Shown piece by piece: positions 1-11,785 of a stretch of 64,000 bases of DNA (position 1 is its first letter; the number at the start of each line of letters is the position of its first letter). The stretch spans positions 14,828,001-14,892,000 of the forward strand of contig OX327697.1 of assembly GCA_946807835.1 (NCBI GenBank), in the 5' to 3' direction. A program made the translations under genes and the position numbers. Under the pieces are notes generated by a model that was not told the DNA's origin, ran no database searches, and saw nothing but the letters and a program-made list of their open reading frames with translations. The DNA comes from Ailanthus altissimus. Taxonomy: Eukaryota > Streptophyta > Magnoliopsida > Sapindales > Simaroubaceae.

Positions 1-265
1 CTATCTGAAACAATAGTCTTAGGTATGCTTGCAATCGTATAATCTCTTTAAAAAATAAGTCAACAATATGTGATGCATCATCGGTTTTATAACATAGAAT
101 AAAATGTGCCATTTTAGAAAACCTATCAACAACTATATAAATGGAATCCCTACCCCCTTTTGACCTAGGTAAACCTAACACAAAATCCATAGATATATCA
201 ATCCAAAATTTGCTAGGTATAGGTAAAGGTGTATATAATCCATAAAGCTTAACTCTAGACTTAGT

Positions 266-496
266 TTATCTATAAGTAATACACCTCTCATAAATTATTT
301 CTATATCATGTTTTATATGAGGCCAAAATAAGTGTTCATTCAAAATATCTAAAGTCTTAAATATATCAAAATGCCCAATTAAACTACCCTTATGAGCTTT
401 CTCTAACAAGCCATTCACGCAACGAATAGTTAGGCACACATAATTTATTTTCTCTAAATAAAACTCATTATGCGTAATGAATTTTTCAAATGCCAC
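266..496 (-). pseudogene. Integrase zinc-binding (H2C2) remnant
   Basis: A 76-codon open stretch reads LLEKAHKGSLIGHF and later LFWPHIKHDIEIIYERC. This matches the His-His-Cys-Cys zinc-binding domain at the N terminus of gypsy integrases. The catalytic core should follow toward position 1, where only short fragments remain. It is part of the same broken pol as the reverse transcriptase at 929-1186. Confidence 0.78.
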
Positions 497-607
497 TTTC
501 TCACATTCATTAAATACATTACCAAAATCAGAATCATTAAAATAAAAGCCTTTAATGTATTCAAAACCTAATAATTTTGCATCTAAGGTAAAAAGTAAGG
601 CTCACCT

Positions 608-1690
608 TCAAGATAATGCATCAACCATAATGATTTCCTTACCTTGCTTATACTTGATCACATAAGAAAAAGTTTCAATGAACTCTACCCACTTGGCATG
701 CTGCTTGCTTAACTTGTGTTGGCCCTTCAAATGCTTCAATAATTGTAAACTCTTTTGGCTAAAGATAATGCTGCCAAGTTTCCAATGCCTTAAATAATGC
801 ATACATTTCTTTATCATATGTAGGATAATTTGAAGTTGATCCACTTAGCTTCTCACTAAAATATGTAATGGCACGTCCTTCTTGTATTAGTATAGCTCCA
901 ATACCTATTCCTTAAGCATCACACTCAATTACTTTAACACTAACAACAAAACCAAGAAATAAAAGCTTATCCGTGCAAAAGGTACTTTTTTTAGGTTAGT
1001 AAACAACTTTTCTTTTCTTAAAATATCTAAAACAAGTTTTAAATGTTCTATATGCTCATCTAAGTTTTTGTTATATATCAAAATATCATCAAAGTATACA
1101 ACTATAAATTTACCAATCAAAGCATGCAAAACATGATTCATTAATCTTATGAAAGTATTAGGTGCATTAGTTAACCCGAACGGCATAACTAACCACTCAT
1201 ATAAACTATATTTTACTTTAAATGTGGTTTTTCATTCATCACCTTCTCTCATAAGATCAATTTTGGTAAAAACACAATAATCGTGTAATTCATCAAGCAT
1301 ATCATATAATCTAGGAATAAGATGTTTATACTTTACAGTAATTTTGTTAATGGTGTAGCAATCAATACACATCTTCTATAACCCATCATTCTTAGGTATA
1401 AGCAATACTGGAACAGTATAAGGACTTATATTTTCATGCATATACCCCTTCTTCATGAGCTCATTAACTTGCCTTTAAAGTTTCTTTGTCTCCTTAGGAC
1501 AACTTTAAAGTCAATTTGATGCTCAATTCCCTTTATTAGTGGTAAACCATTAGATATCTCTTCAGGAAACACATCATCAAATTCCTGTAAAAGAGAAATA
1601 ATAACACTAAGCAAAGAGGGGTTAAGTTTATTAGTTCTAAAATAAGTCTCTTTGTATAAAAATACAATCATAAGCTGATTTAAAAACAAA
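608..1690 (-). pseudogene. Reverse transcriptase and RNase H remnant (gypsy pol)
   Basis: On the minus strand, 1453-1689 encodes the region just before the polymerase fingers (DDVFPEEISNGLP). 929-1186 encodes the palm with MPFGLTNAP and the catalytic YFDDIL box, where the two Asp residues bind metal. 608-844 encodes the end of RNase H (HAKWVEFIETF, followed by the stretch before ADALS). Between these pieces the frame is broken, so no continuous polyprotein is possible. The order and motifs are those of Ty3/gypsy pol. Confidence 0.85.
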
Positions 1691-2118
1691 GCTTTTCTGA
1701 TTTCACTCTCTCTTGCATAGAAATTAACTTGTTTTCTCTCTTTTCTTTTCTCACTAACTGAAACTTCCTTTTCTTTTCCATTATTTTTTTTTCTCTCATT
1801 TTTGTTTCATCCTCTCTTACTTTTAAACTTTCACTCTCTTTTTTTACATCACTCTTCTTTTTTAACTTCACTTGATCTTCATACACTTATCTTGAGGTTA
1901 AAAGTACAAGACTAATTGATTTTCCACCAAGTACAAAAAGTACCTATTGGTGTACAATCATGAATTACATATCTATCATACTGCCATGGTCACCCCAAAA
2001 AAATATATCCCATATGCCTTGGCACTACATCACACAAAACCTTATCCTTATATTTTCTAATTGAGAATAAAATCAGCACTTATTTATTTACTTTAACTTC
2101 TCCACAATTATTCAACCA

Positions 2119-3560
2119 TTATAGTTTATATGGCCTAGGATGTTTCAAATTTGTCAAGTTCAAATTTTCAACTAAACTAGTGCTAGCTACATTAGAACAA
2201 CTCTCCCTATAAATAACCATGCTACATACCTTATCATTAACATAACATCTAGTATAAAAAAATGTTATCATGTTATACCTTCTCATCTTCTTTGATTGTA
2301 CACTAATAGGAACCAAAAGCTCTCCATCAACTGGATACTCAATGTCACTTACATCATCCAAATGTGGTATGGGCTCATCATCATATTCACATTCGGTCTC
2401 ACTATCACCATCATCTTTCAATATCATCACTCTTTTGTTTGGGCATTGAGATGCAATATGGCTTATTTCTAAACACTTAAAGCATTTGATATCTTTATTT
2501 CTAGAAGTTTGGTAATCAAATTTACCTTTTTTGATGCGCTTTCATCTTTGTAATTTTTGGAGGTTTCAGCCTTAGGCTTGAAATTAGGCTTTTCATTCTT
2601 TTTGCCCTAATTCAGTTTTCATGTTGAATAAGAACCCAAATTCTGCCCAATTTGTATGGAACCATTTCTCTTCAATTATTGGTCTACTTTTATATCTATG
2701 TGCACCATGTCATTCAACTCAATATAATGTTGTAACTCTACCACGTGTGCAATAACACGGTTCAAACCAACTAGGAACTTAGCCATAGTAGCTTCTCAGT
2801 CTTCCTCCATATTAGCTCAAATCATGGCTATTTATATCCCCTTGTAGTAGTCTTCAACACTTTGAGACCCTTGAGTAAAGCTTTGTAACTTCTGAAATAA
2901 GTCTTTATAGTAATGACTTAAAATGAATTGTCTTCTCATAATAGCCTTCATCTCTTTCCATGTATCAATGACTATTTCATAATTTCGTCTCCTACTCAAA
3001 ATAAGTTAATCCCACTGAACAATAGCATAGTTAGTAAATTCTATGGCAAGTAACTTTACTTCTTTTCAATTCGGAGTAGTTATGATAATCAAATACCAAT
3101 TCTATCTTTTTCTTTCACTCCAAATACTCTTTTAGGATCTTTTTTGCCTTAGAAAGATGGAATCTTCATCTTAATGTTTCTCAAGTTGCTGTTAATCCTA
3201 TCTCTTAATCTAACACTTTTATCTCCATTCCTATGCCTAAATCTTACTAAATTAACATTAGAGGCATGATCATCATCATCTAGGTCATCCCTATAGTCAT
3301 CTTCATAATCATACTTAAGTGTATTCCTATCTCTTTATTACACATTAGGAACTCTAGGTGGCTACTCCCTTTATGAACTAGATTCAACTTTATCTATTCT
3401 CTCATTCACCTCATCAAACCTCAATTCTATTTGATTAAAATTTTATTCTAAGGACTTAAAGAAGAGTTTGAAATTTATCTTTTTCTGAGCATCATTGGAT
3501 AAGTCATTATCTTTTTCTTGAGAAGTGTTTAATGACCTATGAAAAAAAGTTGAAAAATCT
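2119..3560 (-). pseudogene. gag and protease region of the gypsy element
   Basis: A zinc knuckle of form C-x2-C-x4-H-x4-C (CFKCLEISHIASQC) is encoded on the minus strand at 2443-2484, marking the nucleocapsid end of gag. Downstream, at 2119-2430, a 103-codon open stretch has the acidic linker and the N-terminal part of a retroviral-type aspartic protease region. Upstream, 2500-3560 holds scattered gag-like peptides in all three frames. Many stops make it non-functional. The assignment rests on the knuckle and on its position between the LTR and the reverse transcriptase. Confidence 0.7.
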
Positions 3561-4244
3561 CATAAACACTCCCTTACATTTTTTTCTCTCTAGATTAAAA
3601 GTACTCTCACTCGTGTTTACTTAAATTTGGCTTTTACCCTCTTATGAGCTCACACTCTCATGCTTTTTCCACTCTTTAGCCTCCTCTTTAGTTCTTTATT
3701 GAACTTAACGAAATTAATCAAAATTACTTTGTAATAATCTAAACTCAACAAGTCAGCTCATTAAGAATAAGAATAGGTTAAATGCAAAAGATAAAGAATA
3801 GGCAGAATTTAAGAAGCAAAGAGAAAAACAAAAAGAAATATGGATTTTGATGCAATTTAGGGTTATTGGTTTTGTCTTAGGCCAAATTGCTCAAAATATA
3901 TAGAATGCACACTATATGTAACAAAATTTGAATATAAAACAACAAGTCAACTAATTCAGATTTCTATATTCTTTTTTTTAAGAATTCAAAATTTAGAATT
4001 AAAACTTGAAATCAATTAAATCTATTTTTTTGTACTTCTTTTTCTTTTTTCTTTTTTTTACTTATATGTAATGATAAACAACAGAACTTGAACAAATTAA
4101 GGTGAAGAAATAGGTAAAATTTGCATTCAAGAAGAAATAAAGATGATAGGTTGCAGATTCAAGGGAATAGAACAAAGGGTGCAAAATTTACAAGAAGAAC
4201 AAATAATGAAATAAATGATACATTAAACCTGAATTAGAGCCTAA

Positions 4245-4256
4245 ACTCTAATATCA
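4245..4256 (-). other. Primer-binding site, initiator Met-tRNA type
   Basis: On the minus strand this reads TGATATTAGAGT. The plant initiator methionine tRNA site is TGGTATCAGAGC. The three differences are all transitions (G to A, or C to T), the pattern expected from deamination of methylated cytosines in a silenced copy. It lies next to the inner LTR end. Confidence 0.65.
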
Positions 4257-4261
4257 ATTGA

Positions 4262-5105
4262 TGTAAACTTCAGAAAGAAAAGTGAAACCCAACGTTTATT
4301 AAGGTTCTTTTTACCAAGGATCATTTTAATTCAAATTCATAAACAAACAAAAATAAAGAATCTTGACCCGTTATCTATAAAGAGATAAGAACCAAAGGTA
4401 AAAGAAATTAAGGTAGACATCATACTCGCGAAAGTTAGGAAAGATTGTGAGTGATAAGTTAAGGATAAACGCCACAAGAAGAAATCTTGATAAGCTTTGA
4501 AAAGTTATTTGAAGAACCAAGAGAAAACTCTCACTATTATTAATATTAAAACTCTAAATTTCTCTTAGAGTTTACCAAGAGTATAAAAGGAAAAACTCTA
4601 AGTTACAAGGCCTTATATAGGCAATTTTACCAAAGTATAAAAGGAAAAAACTAAGTCAAATCCTAAGTCATAGTAGGAATTAATTACAAAAATAGGAAAT
4701 AAATAACAAACATATTAAGAAAACAAGTATTTATGTATCTTTGCTTCTAAATTTAACGTAATAATGAAAAAAAAAAGGATACAAAGAAAATAAGAATCTA
4801 ATAAAGTCGTGAACAGTGTCACATAAACAGTGACGCCCAATCTTCCTTCTTAAATTGATATGCGTCTTATTTTGTTCTTCATATAAATTACTCTAGATCA
4901 TTTAAAAAAACTTGAATAACATTAAAAAGACATTGATCATCATAAATAATCAAAATGGTTAGATTAGTGTCTTGAATAAAACATGAATTTGAGATGTGCT
5001 CAATTAGTCCATTTAATGTTTCCTATATTTTCTTGGTTCTTGCCCTTATCATTGGACCCCATAGAGGCTTAACGGATCTTGTAAAGCTTTGACAACTTGA
5101 TTCAC
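4262..5105 (-). repeat. 5' LTR of the minus-strand gypsy element
   Basis: On the plus strand it begins with TGTAAAC just outside the primer-binding site, as an LTR end should. On the minus strand a TATA-type promoter, CTATATAAGG, lies at 4611-4621. It is followed by a leader running toward the primer site. The far end near 5105 is uncertain, and a CT microsatellite starts just beyond it. Confidence 0.65.
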
Positions 5106-5124
5106 ATTAGTTTTCTTATGTGTT

Positions 5125-5149
5125 TCTCTCACTCTCACTCTCACTCTCT

Positions 5150-5188
<39 letters not shown>
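5125..5188. repeat. CT/GA microsatellite
   Basis: It begins as CTCTCA repeats and becomes a pure CT run to 5187. It lies between the gypsy LTR and the next element's 3' end. Confidence 0.95.
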
Positions 5189-5191
<3 letters not shown>

Positions 5192-5192
5192 G

Positions 5193-6703
5193 CTCAAGGA
5201 TAAGCAATTATCTAAGTTTATGGATATTTGATAAGCGTAATTTAGTTATATATTGCATCCCTATTCAAACTTAGGAATTGCCTATTTTCGATTAATTTTA
5301 GGCTATTTATGCATTGAAGTATTGATTTTGTAGGAATTAATCATGGAAATGATGAAGCTAAAGAAATTAGAGCAAAAAGATCAAAAATTGTAGCCAAAAA
5401 GTGAATATTCAGAAGAGAAGTGAAGAAAAAGCATGAATGCCCAACATTCCTCACTCCAGCACCCTAATGTTCATGATAAAGGATGAACGACTTAGCATTC
5501 CTCATTTCAACGCTCCCACATTCATGCAGAGAATCCAATGCTCTCTTGGTTTATGGCACCGCTATAACGCTGAGAACATCGCGACATTGCTAGATTGAAC
5601 GCTGCAACGTTTGCACAAAAAAGGTGGAGAACACTCATATGTCCTAAGAGAGAACGCTGTGATGTTGCGGTTGTCACCAGTACAATAAAAGTTTACCTTT
5701 TAGACTATACCAGGGTTTTTTTGGACAAGTTAACTTTGTTTTCCCTTCAAGTTAGGTTATCTCAAGTTCAAAAATCATCATTTCTAGTGCAAAACAAAGC
5801 AAATAACACTTGAAATGAACATTGAGAGAAGATTCACACAAGGATAACACAATCAAAGAGAGGGTGACTACAAATAGGAAGGTTCAACCAAGACCAAGAG
5901 TTGATTGAGATTCTCACCATCTTCAATTTATTTGTTTTGGGTTATGTTGTATCATGATTTTTATTGTATTTAGTCATTACTCTTTCATGATGTTGAACTA
6001 ATTTCTAACCCAGAATTATAGTTTTGATCTCAATATGTGGATATAAATATTTGTATCCTTGAATAATATAAACTTATTTTGTTATTCAATTTGTCTATTC
6101 TTAATGCTTTCAATTAGCCAACCCAATTGTTGAATTATTTTAGTTCATTAAGATAAACTTGGAAAGGACGTCTTAATGTAAAGCCTATAACAAATTGATG
6201 CATGATTACAACATAGTAGTTTTGATTTTCAATATAGAATAGGAATATAATTATATAACATGCATGATCAATAAAACTTGTGCTTAATGAATCTTGTTTT
6301 AATCATATTAGCATAGGAATATGTAATGAGGGAGTTAAGGCATAGTCGCTTGACCATCGGAAGAGACTTGTGATGAGTTTTATATTTTGATCAATAATCA
6401 AACTAAGGAAGTAGCATTTGGAATAATATCATAAGGAGAACATATTGAGTGATGAATATAGTCCTAGATATTCTTTTTTTTTTTTTTACATTTAAGATTG
6501 GTTATTAGTGTTAGTAGTAATTTTAATTTCCAATTCAATATCTAACTATTTAGATAAAGACAAGAAGATCCATTTTAGTAATTAGTTTAGAAATACATAT
6601 AAATTCCTCACGGGATTAATAACCTTCTCATCATTATATTACTTGGCACTGATAACATACACTTGTACTCGGTAATTATATGACAGTCACCTCTATTGCA
6701 TCA
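5193..6703 (+). mobile_element. 3' end of an Athila/Tat-like element: pre-LTR motif, polypurine tract and LTR
   Basis: The motif CTCAAGGATAAGCA at 5193-5206 is a decayed form of the CTCGAGGACGAGCA seen ahead of the LTR in two other elements here (33291 and, on minus, 60787). A decayed polypurine stretch follows, then the LTR from TGATAAGCG at 5229 to about CATCA at 6703, some 1475 bp. Its tail resembles the end of the LTR at 27434-28770 (ACTTGTACTC, then a short run to CA). Most of the internal region is missing; the left side abuts the CT repeat. The stretch at 5595-5813 is open by chance inside the LTR. Confidence 0.6.
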
Positions 6704-6714
6704 ATTTTCTTTGA

Positions 6715-7480
6715 CAATAAGTTAACTTATGCTATTAAGGCGGTGATTGCTTCTATATCATGGACACCTGCAATCTTCTTGGTATAACTCTCTTGGCTGG
6801 CCATTGATAGCTATTGGATGTCATCCCTTTAGTAAGTTGTATGCCTTATCCATGGATTAGTTCATTAATGCACCCCTAACAGCTACATCTACTATAGTCC
6901 TATTAGTCCATTATAGAAAGTTTGAACTAGTAGCCGCTTTGGTACCCCATAATGTAGGTACTTCCTCAATATATCCTTGAACCTCTTCCGTACTTCATAT
7001 AAATATTCTCCATCAAAATGAACAAACAATGTTATGTCAGTCCTCATCTTGGCCATCTTTGTTGGTGAAAGAACTTTGCTCGAAATTTCTATGCCAAATC
7101 ATCCCATGTTGCTATAAATTTAGATAGTAATGACATCAACCAATTTTTAACTTTGTTGCTCAATGAAAATGAAAATGAAAATAACCTTAATCTGATTGCA
7201 TTGTTAGAGACACTGTTGTACTTGAAAGTATTATAAATTTCTAAAAAATTTATGGTATGTTCATTAAGATCATATTCGGTAATATGCTAAACTGCATGGA
7301 GTCCTTTAACATTTTAATTATGATTGGCTTGATTTTGAAATTATTGGCATTGATCCCTCACATACATAATGTTTTTTTGTTCATTTGAATTGGTCAGCGT
7401 GGGCTCGAATTAATACCATCTATAAATAAAACTGTATAATCCCTCAACTATATTTAGGATCTGATTGCCTATATTCTAGA
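6715..7480 (-). pseudogene. Athila-like gag remnant
   Basis: Minus-strand translation in shifting frames gives peptides typical of the plant retrotransposon gag domain, such as IRLRLFSFSFSLSNKVKNWL and later SNSYQWPAKR, which match the conserved 'AKNWL' and 'NNYQWP' regions. Several in-frame stops and frameshifts are present. A 73-codon open stretch at 7482-7703 covers the leader. There is no protease or polymerase to the left, so the element is truncated. Confidence 0.7.
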
Positions 7481-7680
7481 TCTAATTATCCATGTTTATT
7501 GCTTGATTTTGTTCTCGATGTAGTCTTTTAAGTGTTCTTTCGATATTTGGATCAAAAGCAATTACATTGACACTTTTTACTTGCACATAAACTATTGAAA
7601 ATTTTTGCCAAAATAAAAATAAATGTTTGAACTTAGAGTAAGATAACTTGGCATTAGTATTAGCAAAAAGAATAAATATC

Positions 7681-7702
7681 AAAGTCCCCAGTAATGGTGC
7701 CA
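7681..7702 (-). other. Primer-binding site of the Athila/Tat-like element
   Basis: On minus it reads TGGCACCATTACTGGGGAC. It matches the TGGCGCCGTTGCCGGGGA type used by plant Athila/Tat elements, with CG to CA or TG changes. It lies about 10 bp inside the LTR end. Confidence 0.72.
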
Positions 7703-7910
7703 AAAATTTATTGAGTAAAATTTAAGCGAAGTGCACACTATAGCAACAAATAATATAAAATGAGTAAAGTATCATTTTCATGAGAACTTTTTAACCTATC
7801 ATTTACTAAGTATTAAAATTAGGTCTTCTTACTTCTATCTAAATAAAGTAAAGCTTAAATTTAATAAACTAATCAAATCTAAATAGAAAATTAATCACGA
7901 TAGAACTGAA

Positions 7911-8500
7911 TTTAAACCAGAATTAATCATTACTAATGAATGAATTTAGGGTTACAATTATCCCTCAATACTTTACTTGAACAAGCTACTTCTTTTATCT
8001 TAGTCTCTCAATTTTGAATTGTTGGCTAGATTCCTAATACCGTCATAATCCTCTGTTGATGGTCGAGTGACTATATTTTACCCTTACAATTACCTATATG
8101 TTTATAGTAATAAGACGAGGTTGAGGTTTATTAAAAACTAATCTATTACTACCATATATGTCATATAAGTATATGTTTATCTCATAAAAAGCTCATAACT
8201 CAATTTAAACAAGAATTAATCACTAGTAATGATAAACTTAGGGTTAGAACTACCCCTCAATACTTTACTTGAACTAGTTACATCTTTTATCTCAATCCGT
8301 CAATTATGAATTATTGGTTAGATCCCTGATAATGTCACAAGCATCTATCGATGGTCAAGTGACTATATCTTACCTTAACAATTACCTATATATCTATGCT
8401 AATTAGATGAGAATGAGATTCATTAAGAACTGATGTATTACTACCACATATGTCATATGAGTATATGTCTACTTTATATGAAACTCATAACTACTACATT
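7911..8500. repeat. Tandem duplication of about 293 bp inside the LTR
   Basis: Two diverged units start at 7911 and 8204. Both carry TTTAAAC(C/A)AGAATTAATCA, then CCTCAATACTTTACTTGAAC, GTGACTATAT and CATATGTCATAT. The related LTR at 59463-60762 has a single copy. Confidence 0.75.
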
Positions 8501-8965
8501 ATGATCATATATTAATCTACTATAGGCTAAACATATAAATTCCTTTGTCAAGTTTATTATGATTCCTAAGACAATTTAAATATTGGCCAGATAGATTGAA
8601 GAATTCAAAGCATTAAGTACAGAAAATAAGAGAAAATTTAACTTCTATTATATTTTGAGTTTAAAAGTTGTAATCCTAGATATAGAAAATTAGTTCATGA
8701 TAATGAAAAGATTTCTAAAATATAAATTCAATGACATAATGAAGAAAAATATAAGATCTAAGAAGGTGAAAAGAATAAACTAAGAATAGTGTTATGATTT
8801 TTTACTCTCTCTCTCTCTAACTTGTTGTTTAAGCCCTTCTTCAATTTTTAAATTTAGTTTCAATCTTTTTGAAACTTGTTCTACTTCGTGCTTTGGCTTG
8901 TATGTCTTTCTTTAACTTTAAAAATCTTTTTTTTATAGGTTCTTGGCTTCTAAGTAGGGCATATT

Positions 8966-9581
8966 TATTGACAGATCTAAAGCACGTGGGTGTATGCATG
9001 TGCAATTGTGTCTATTGCCTAAATATATATCAAATACATATTTAAGTATGACGGAAGCGTGAAATTTGTAATAAACACAATAAATAAAAATATATCAATC
9101 ACATTAATATATTTATAGGATAGAGAACTCATCTCAACGTGTAACGTTATACACGTAATTTTTCAAAGTTCGTATGAAGACCAACTCGAAGGCAGTTCTA
9201 GTCACAAACACAGTGGGCTTGGTGAGCTAGAACAGCAGCCCTAACGCAGCACTGGGTTTAACTCTTAAACCCCAAAATGGCCAGTGTATGTTTTTCATCC
9301 TTTTCTCCCAAAGGATAAGAAATGGAGATTTTGAAGCAATACACAATTACTTCAAATGAAAGCATAAAGAAAAATGAAACTATTTTATTTTTTCTTTTTC
9401 TTTTTTTTTTCTCCTTTCTTTCTGCTTTTCTTTTCTTTCTTCTTATTTCCTTTTTCTTTTCTTCTCCATTTCGATTTTGTTTCTCTCGGCTAATTCAAAA
9501 ACACACACATTTTATTCACCAATTTCTCATCTCTCTCTCTTTATATATATATATATAATATAATAATAATATAAAATATAT

Positions 9582-9612
<31 letters not shown>

Positions 9613-11130
9613 AATACCAATGGGTGCCAAAAAATATAATATTATTATATATATAATATCTTATAATAAAATATAATATAATAATATATTATATAATAAA
9701 ATAAGAGAGATATTTTGATTATTTAACCATTAAATAATCAAAGTATAAAATGATCATTTTGTCCCTCATGAATAGTTATCAAGTTTACTCCCTAGTGGAT
9801 CCCACCAAATTCGCACTTGGGTAAACTCAACCGAAGATCCACAATGCGTCATGTGTCATTATACAATTAGTAAATAACAATTATTGACTAATTGTTATAT
9901 TTAACACTTAAATACAGATATGCACGTATTTTCGTGATAGTACTGAATATTACTGGATTAAACACTTTAATGTGGCACGCTGTCCTAATGCACAACGAGT
10001 ATACTCCATATCGCGGGACTCCCTAGGTCTTACACCTAATTTATCAAATGGAACTATTCCATGGGTCCGTGAGCAATGCCCCACACACACGTCACGGATA
10101 TACAAATCAGCGCGTTGAACCATGCAAGCTGAAGTTACAACACATATGTATAGCCCTTCCGTCATGATATCCTGGATGTACTGAGGATATAGATTATCAC
10201 CGTCAAATCCCCTTATGCTCATCCATATCTTATCTGCAAACTTATATCTCACAAAATAATATATAAAAACTCTTTTGTCATATTGTTCTATCCTGGCGGA
10301 ACTTTTTTCTGGGATAATTGTTTGTGGTCACAAGACTTTTCGAGATACAGTATCAAAGCATCTGGATACCGAACTCCCTATGCGAGCTGACGGATACCAT
10401 ATATGTATGCACCGGACTCCATAAGCATCGGACCATATCTAGCGACACCCAGTGGTCACACCATGAAAGGTCTGTGACATGCATGGAACCAAAGTATAGT
10501 GGATCACTTACAAGCCCACTGTGGCACTCAGGTCCAAGGACCACGTATACTACTCAACTCAAGAGGATCCTCCGTTGACGGCTTACATATGGTGTCTATT
10601 GGAGGCCCTCATGAATCTGTCTCATATCCAGTCTTAACTAGATACTCATATGTCAATACGAGCTCCAAGCTCGCGGTCGGCTAGGAACAACCATATATAC
10701 CCTATAGATACGACATATGTTGATCTTTATATAAAGGTATCCACCGACAGACCCGCATCGGCAAAAATAGATCAGGGATAATTATTCGAGAACATACTTA
10801 TGCAACTTGCATTTCTTAGCACCCGATTGCAACTATGCAGTTACTAGTATATTCCCGAGTCTATATCCCATTATAAAGAAGACTCCAACTCTTGGATCTG
10901 CTGAGTATTATAACCAGTTAACACTTAACTGTGCTACTATTTAGTAATTATATGTCTCAACGTGACTAACTATGAGTTCTTATCTAAACTCCTTCAGATC
11001 TACAATGTCTGTAACGTTATATGCATAATACCATATAAATGAATATTATTTATTTAATGGAAATGTACACTTATATTAATACACAAACATATTTACATTT
11101 AAAAATGACATGTAAGCATCGACCCTAATA
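8966..11130. mobile_element. Solo LTR, copy A of the TGTTGG/CCAACA family
   Basis: The ends are decayed (TATTGACAG at the left, CCCTAATA at the right) but align with the ends of copy F at 56431-58378 in inverse orientation. The flanks ATATT (8961-8965) and ATAAT (11131-11135) are a near-identical 5-bp target duplication. No gag or pol is present, so it is an LTR left by recombination. It shares long blocks with copies B, D, E, F and G, for example GGACCACGTATACTACTCAA. AT-rich simple repeats fill 9541-9715. It sits inside the LTR of a minus-strand Athila-like element. Confidence 0.82.
9541..9715. repeat. AT-rich simple repeat (TA, TAA) inside solo LTR A
   Basis: TATATA runs are followed by a TAA run and mixed ATATTATAT sequence. 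The equivalent place in copy F (57815-57890) is also TA/TTA-rich, so it is a variable microsatellite belonging to the LTR. Confidence 0.85.
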
Positions 11131-11414
11131 ATAATTTATATTTAAATTAGGTTTGAATTTTTTTTAAATGTACAGACGTTGTAACAGTAAATTTAGGTGT
11201 TACAATACTAGGAACCCTGACTGTAATACTGCGGCACTGAGAATCGAAAATTTTTCTATCTTAAGTGTTGTGACCTTAAGTGTTGGGCGGTGCAACGTAT
11301 TGGGCAATCGAAAATCCTCCAAAATTATAGGAATTAAAGATGGTTGTGGTTGACTAAACAAAGATAAAGTGGAGAAGAGGAGAGACAAGAGAGAAGAGAC
11401 GATGGATAACTTCA

Positions 11415-11453
11415 AATTTCTACACTTTCTAAACTAAGAAGTGTAGAAAAATT
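11415..11453. other. Hairpin upstream of the cupin gene
   Basis: Left arm AATTTCTACACTTTCT and right arm AGAAGTGTAGAAAAATT face each other across a 6-nt loop, with one bulged base. It is about 330 bp upstream of the start codon. Confidence 0.6.
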
Positions 11454-11646
11454 ATTTTAAAGATATTATAAAAGGGTATTTTAGAAACTTGGGATATATT
11501 TATAAAATTTTAATCTATGAACAAATGCTTGCTATTTTGGCACCACCTGAGCAATTCCCTCGTAAATAAATAGGCTCTTCTTTTCGGAGGATATTGAGAG
11601 CAAAATAAAAACCGCTTTAAAAGTTTAACCATTTTTAAAAAGTAAA

Positions 11647-11654
11647 TATAAAAA
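11647..11654 (+). promoter_or_regulatory. TATA box of the cupin gene
   Basis: TATAAAAA lies 139 bp upstream of the first ATG of the cupin gene. This would place transcription start near 11680 and give a 5' leader of about 100 nt ending in a GAGGGAGAGGGAGA purine run. This is inferred from position only. Confidence 0.5.
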
Positions 11655-11785
11655 CGCCTTAGAAAATGGAACAAACAAGATACAGCAAGACACGGAGACA
11701 CAAACACAGCAGACACTCACACACTAGATGTTAGATTGCAGCGAGTGAGGGAGAGGGAGAAAGAATTGAAAATTGAAATTGAGAA

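Larger units (their letters stand above)
1..5105 (-). mobile_element. Ty3/gypsy LTR retrotransposon, 5' part (3' end off the window)
   Basis: Read on the minus strand, the order is 5' LTR (4262 to about 5105), primer-binding site (4245-4256), gag with zinc knuckle, protease region, reverse transcriptase, RNase H and the integrase zinc finger, then the window edge. That is the Ty3/gypsy gene order. The coding region is broken by many stops and frameshifts, so this is a dead copy. The 3' LTR and most of the integrase lie before position 1. The right edge of the LTR is approximate because I cannot see a second copy to compare it with. Confidence 0.88.
6704..11358 (-). mobile_element. Athila/Tat-like element on minus: gag, PBS and split LTR
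   Basis: Read on minus, the LTR (about 11358 to 11136, then 8965 to 7712) is followed by a primer-binding site at 7702-7681 and a broken gag down to about 6710. The LTR resembles the one at 59463-60762 in its inner half, with the shared phrase AAGTGCACACTAT near the end and GTGACTATAT further in. A solo LTR (8966-11130) interrupts it. The outer LTR limit near 11358 is a guess. Pol is absent on the left, where another element's LTR begins. Confidence 0.6.

Noticed and set aside
5224..5228. ATATT/ATTTT as target duplication showing 5229-6703 to be a solo LTR
   Set aside because: The bases before 5229 are the element's own polypurine tract and pre-LTR motif, so this is a 3' LTR with internal sequence attached.
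10318..10684. Several overlapping ORFs in solo LTR A
   Set aside because: They overlap on both strands inside an LTR whose nucleotide sequence is conserved in other copies with frameshifts. They are best explained by low stop density in this block.
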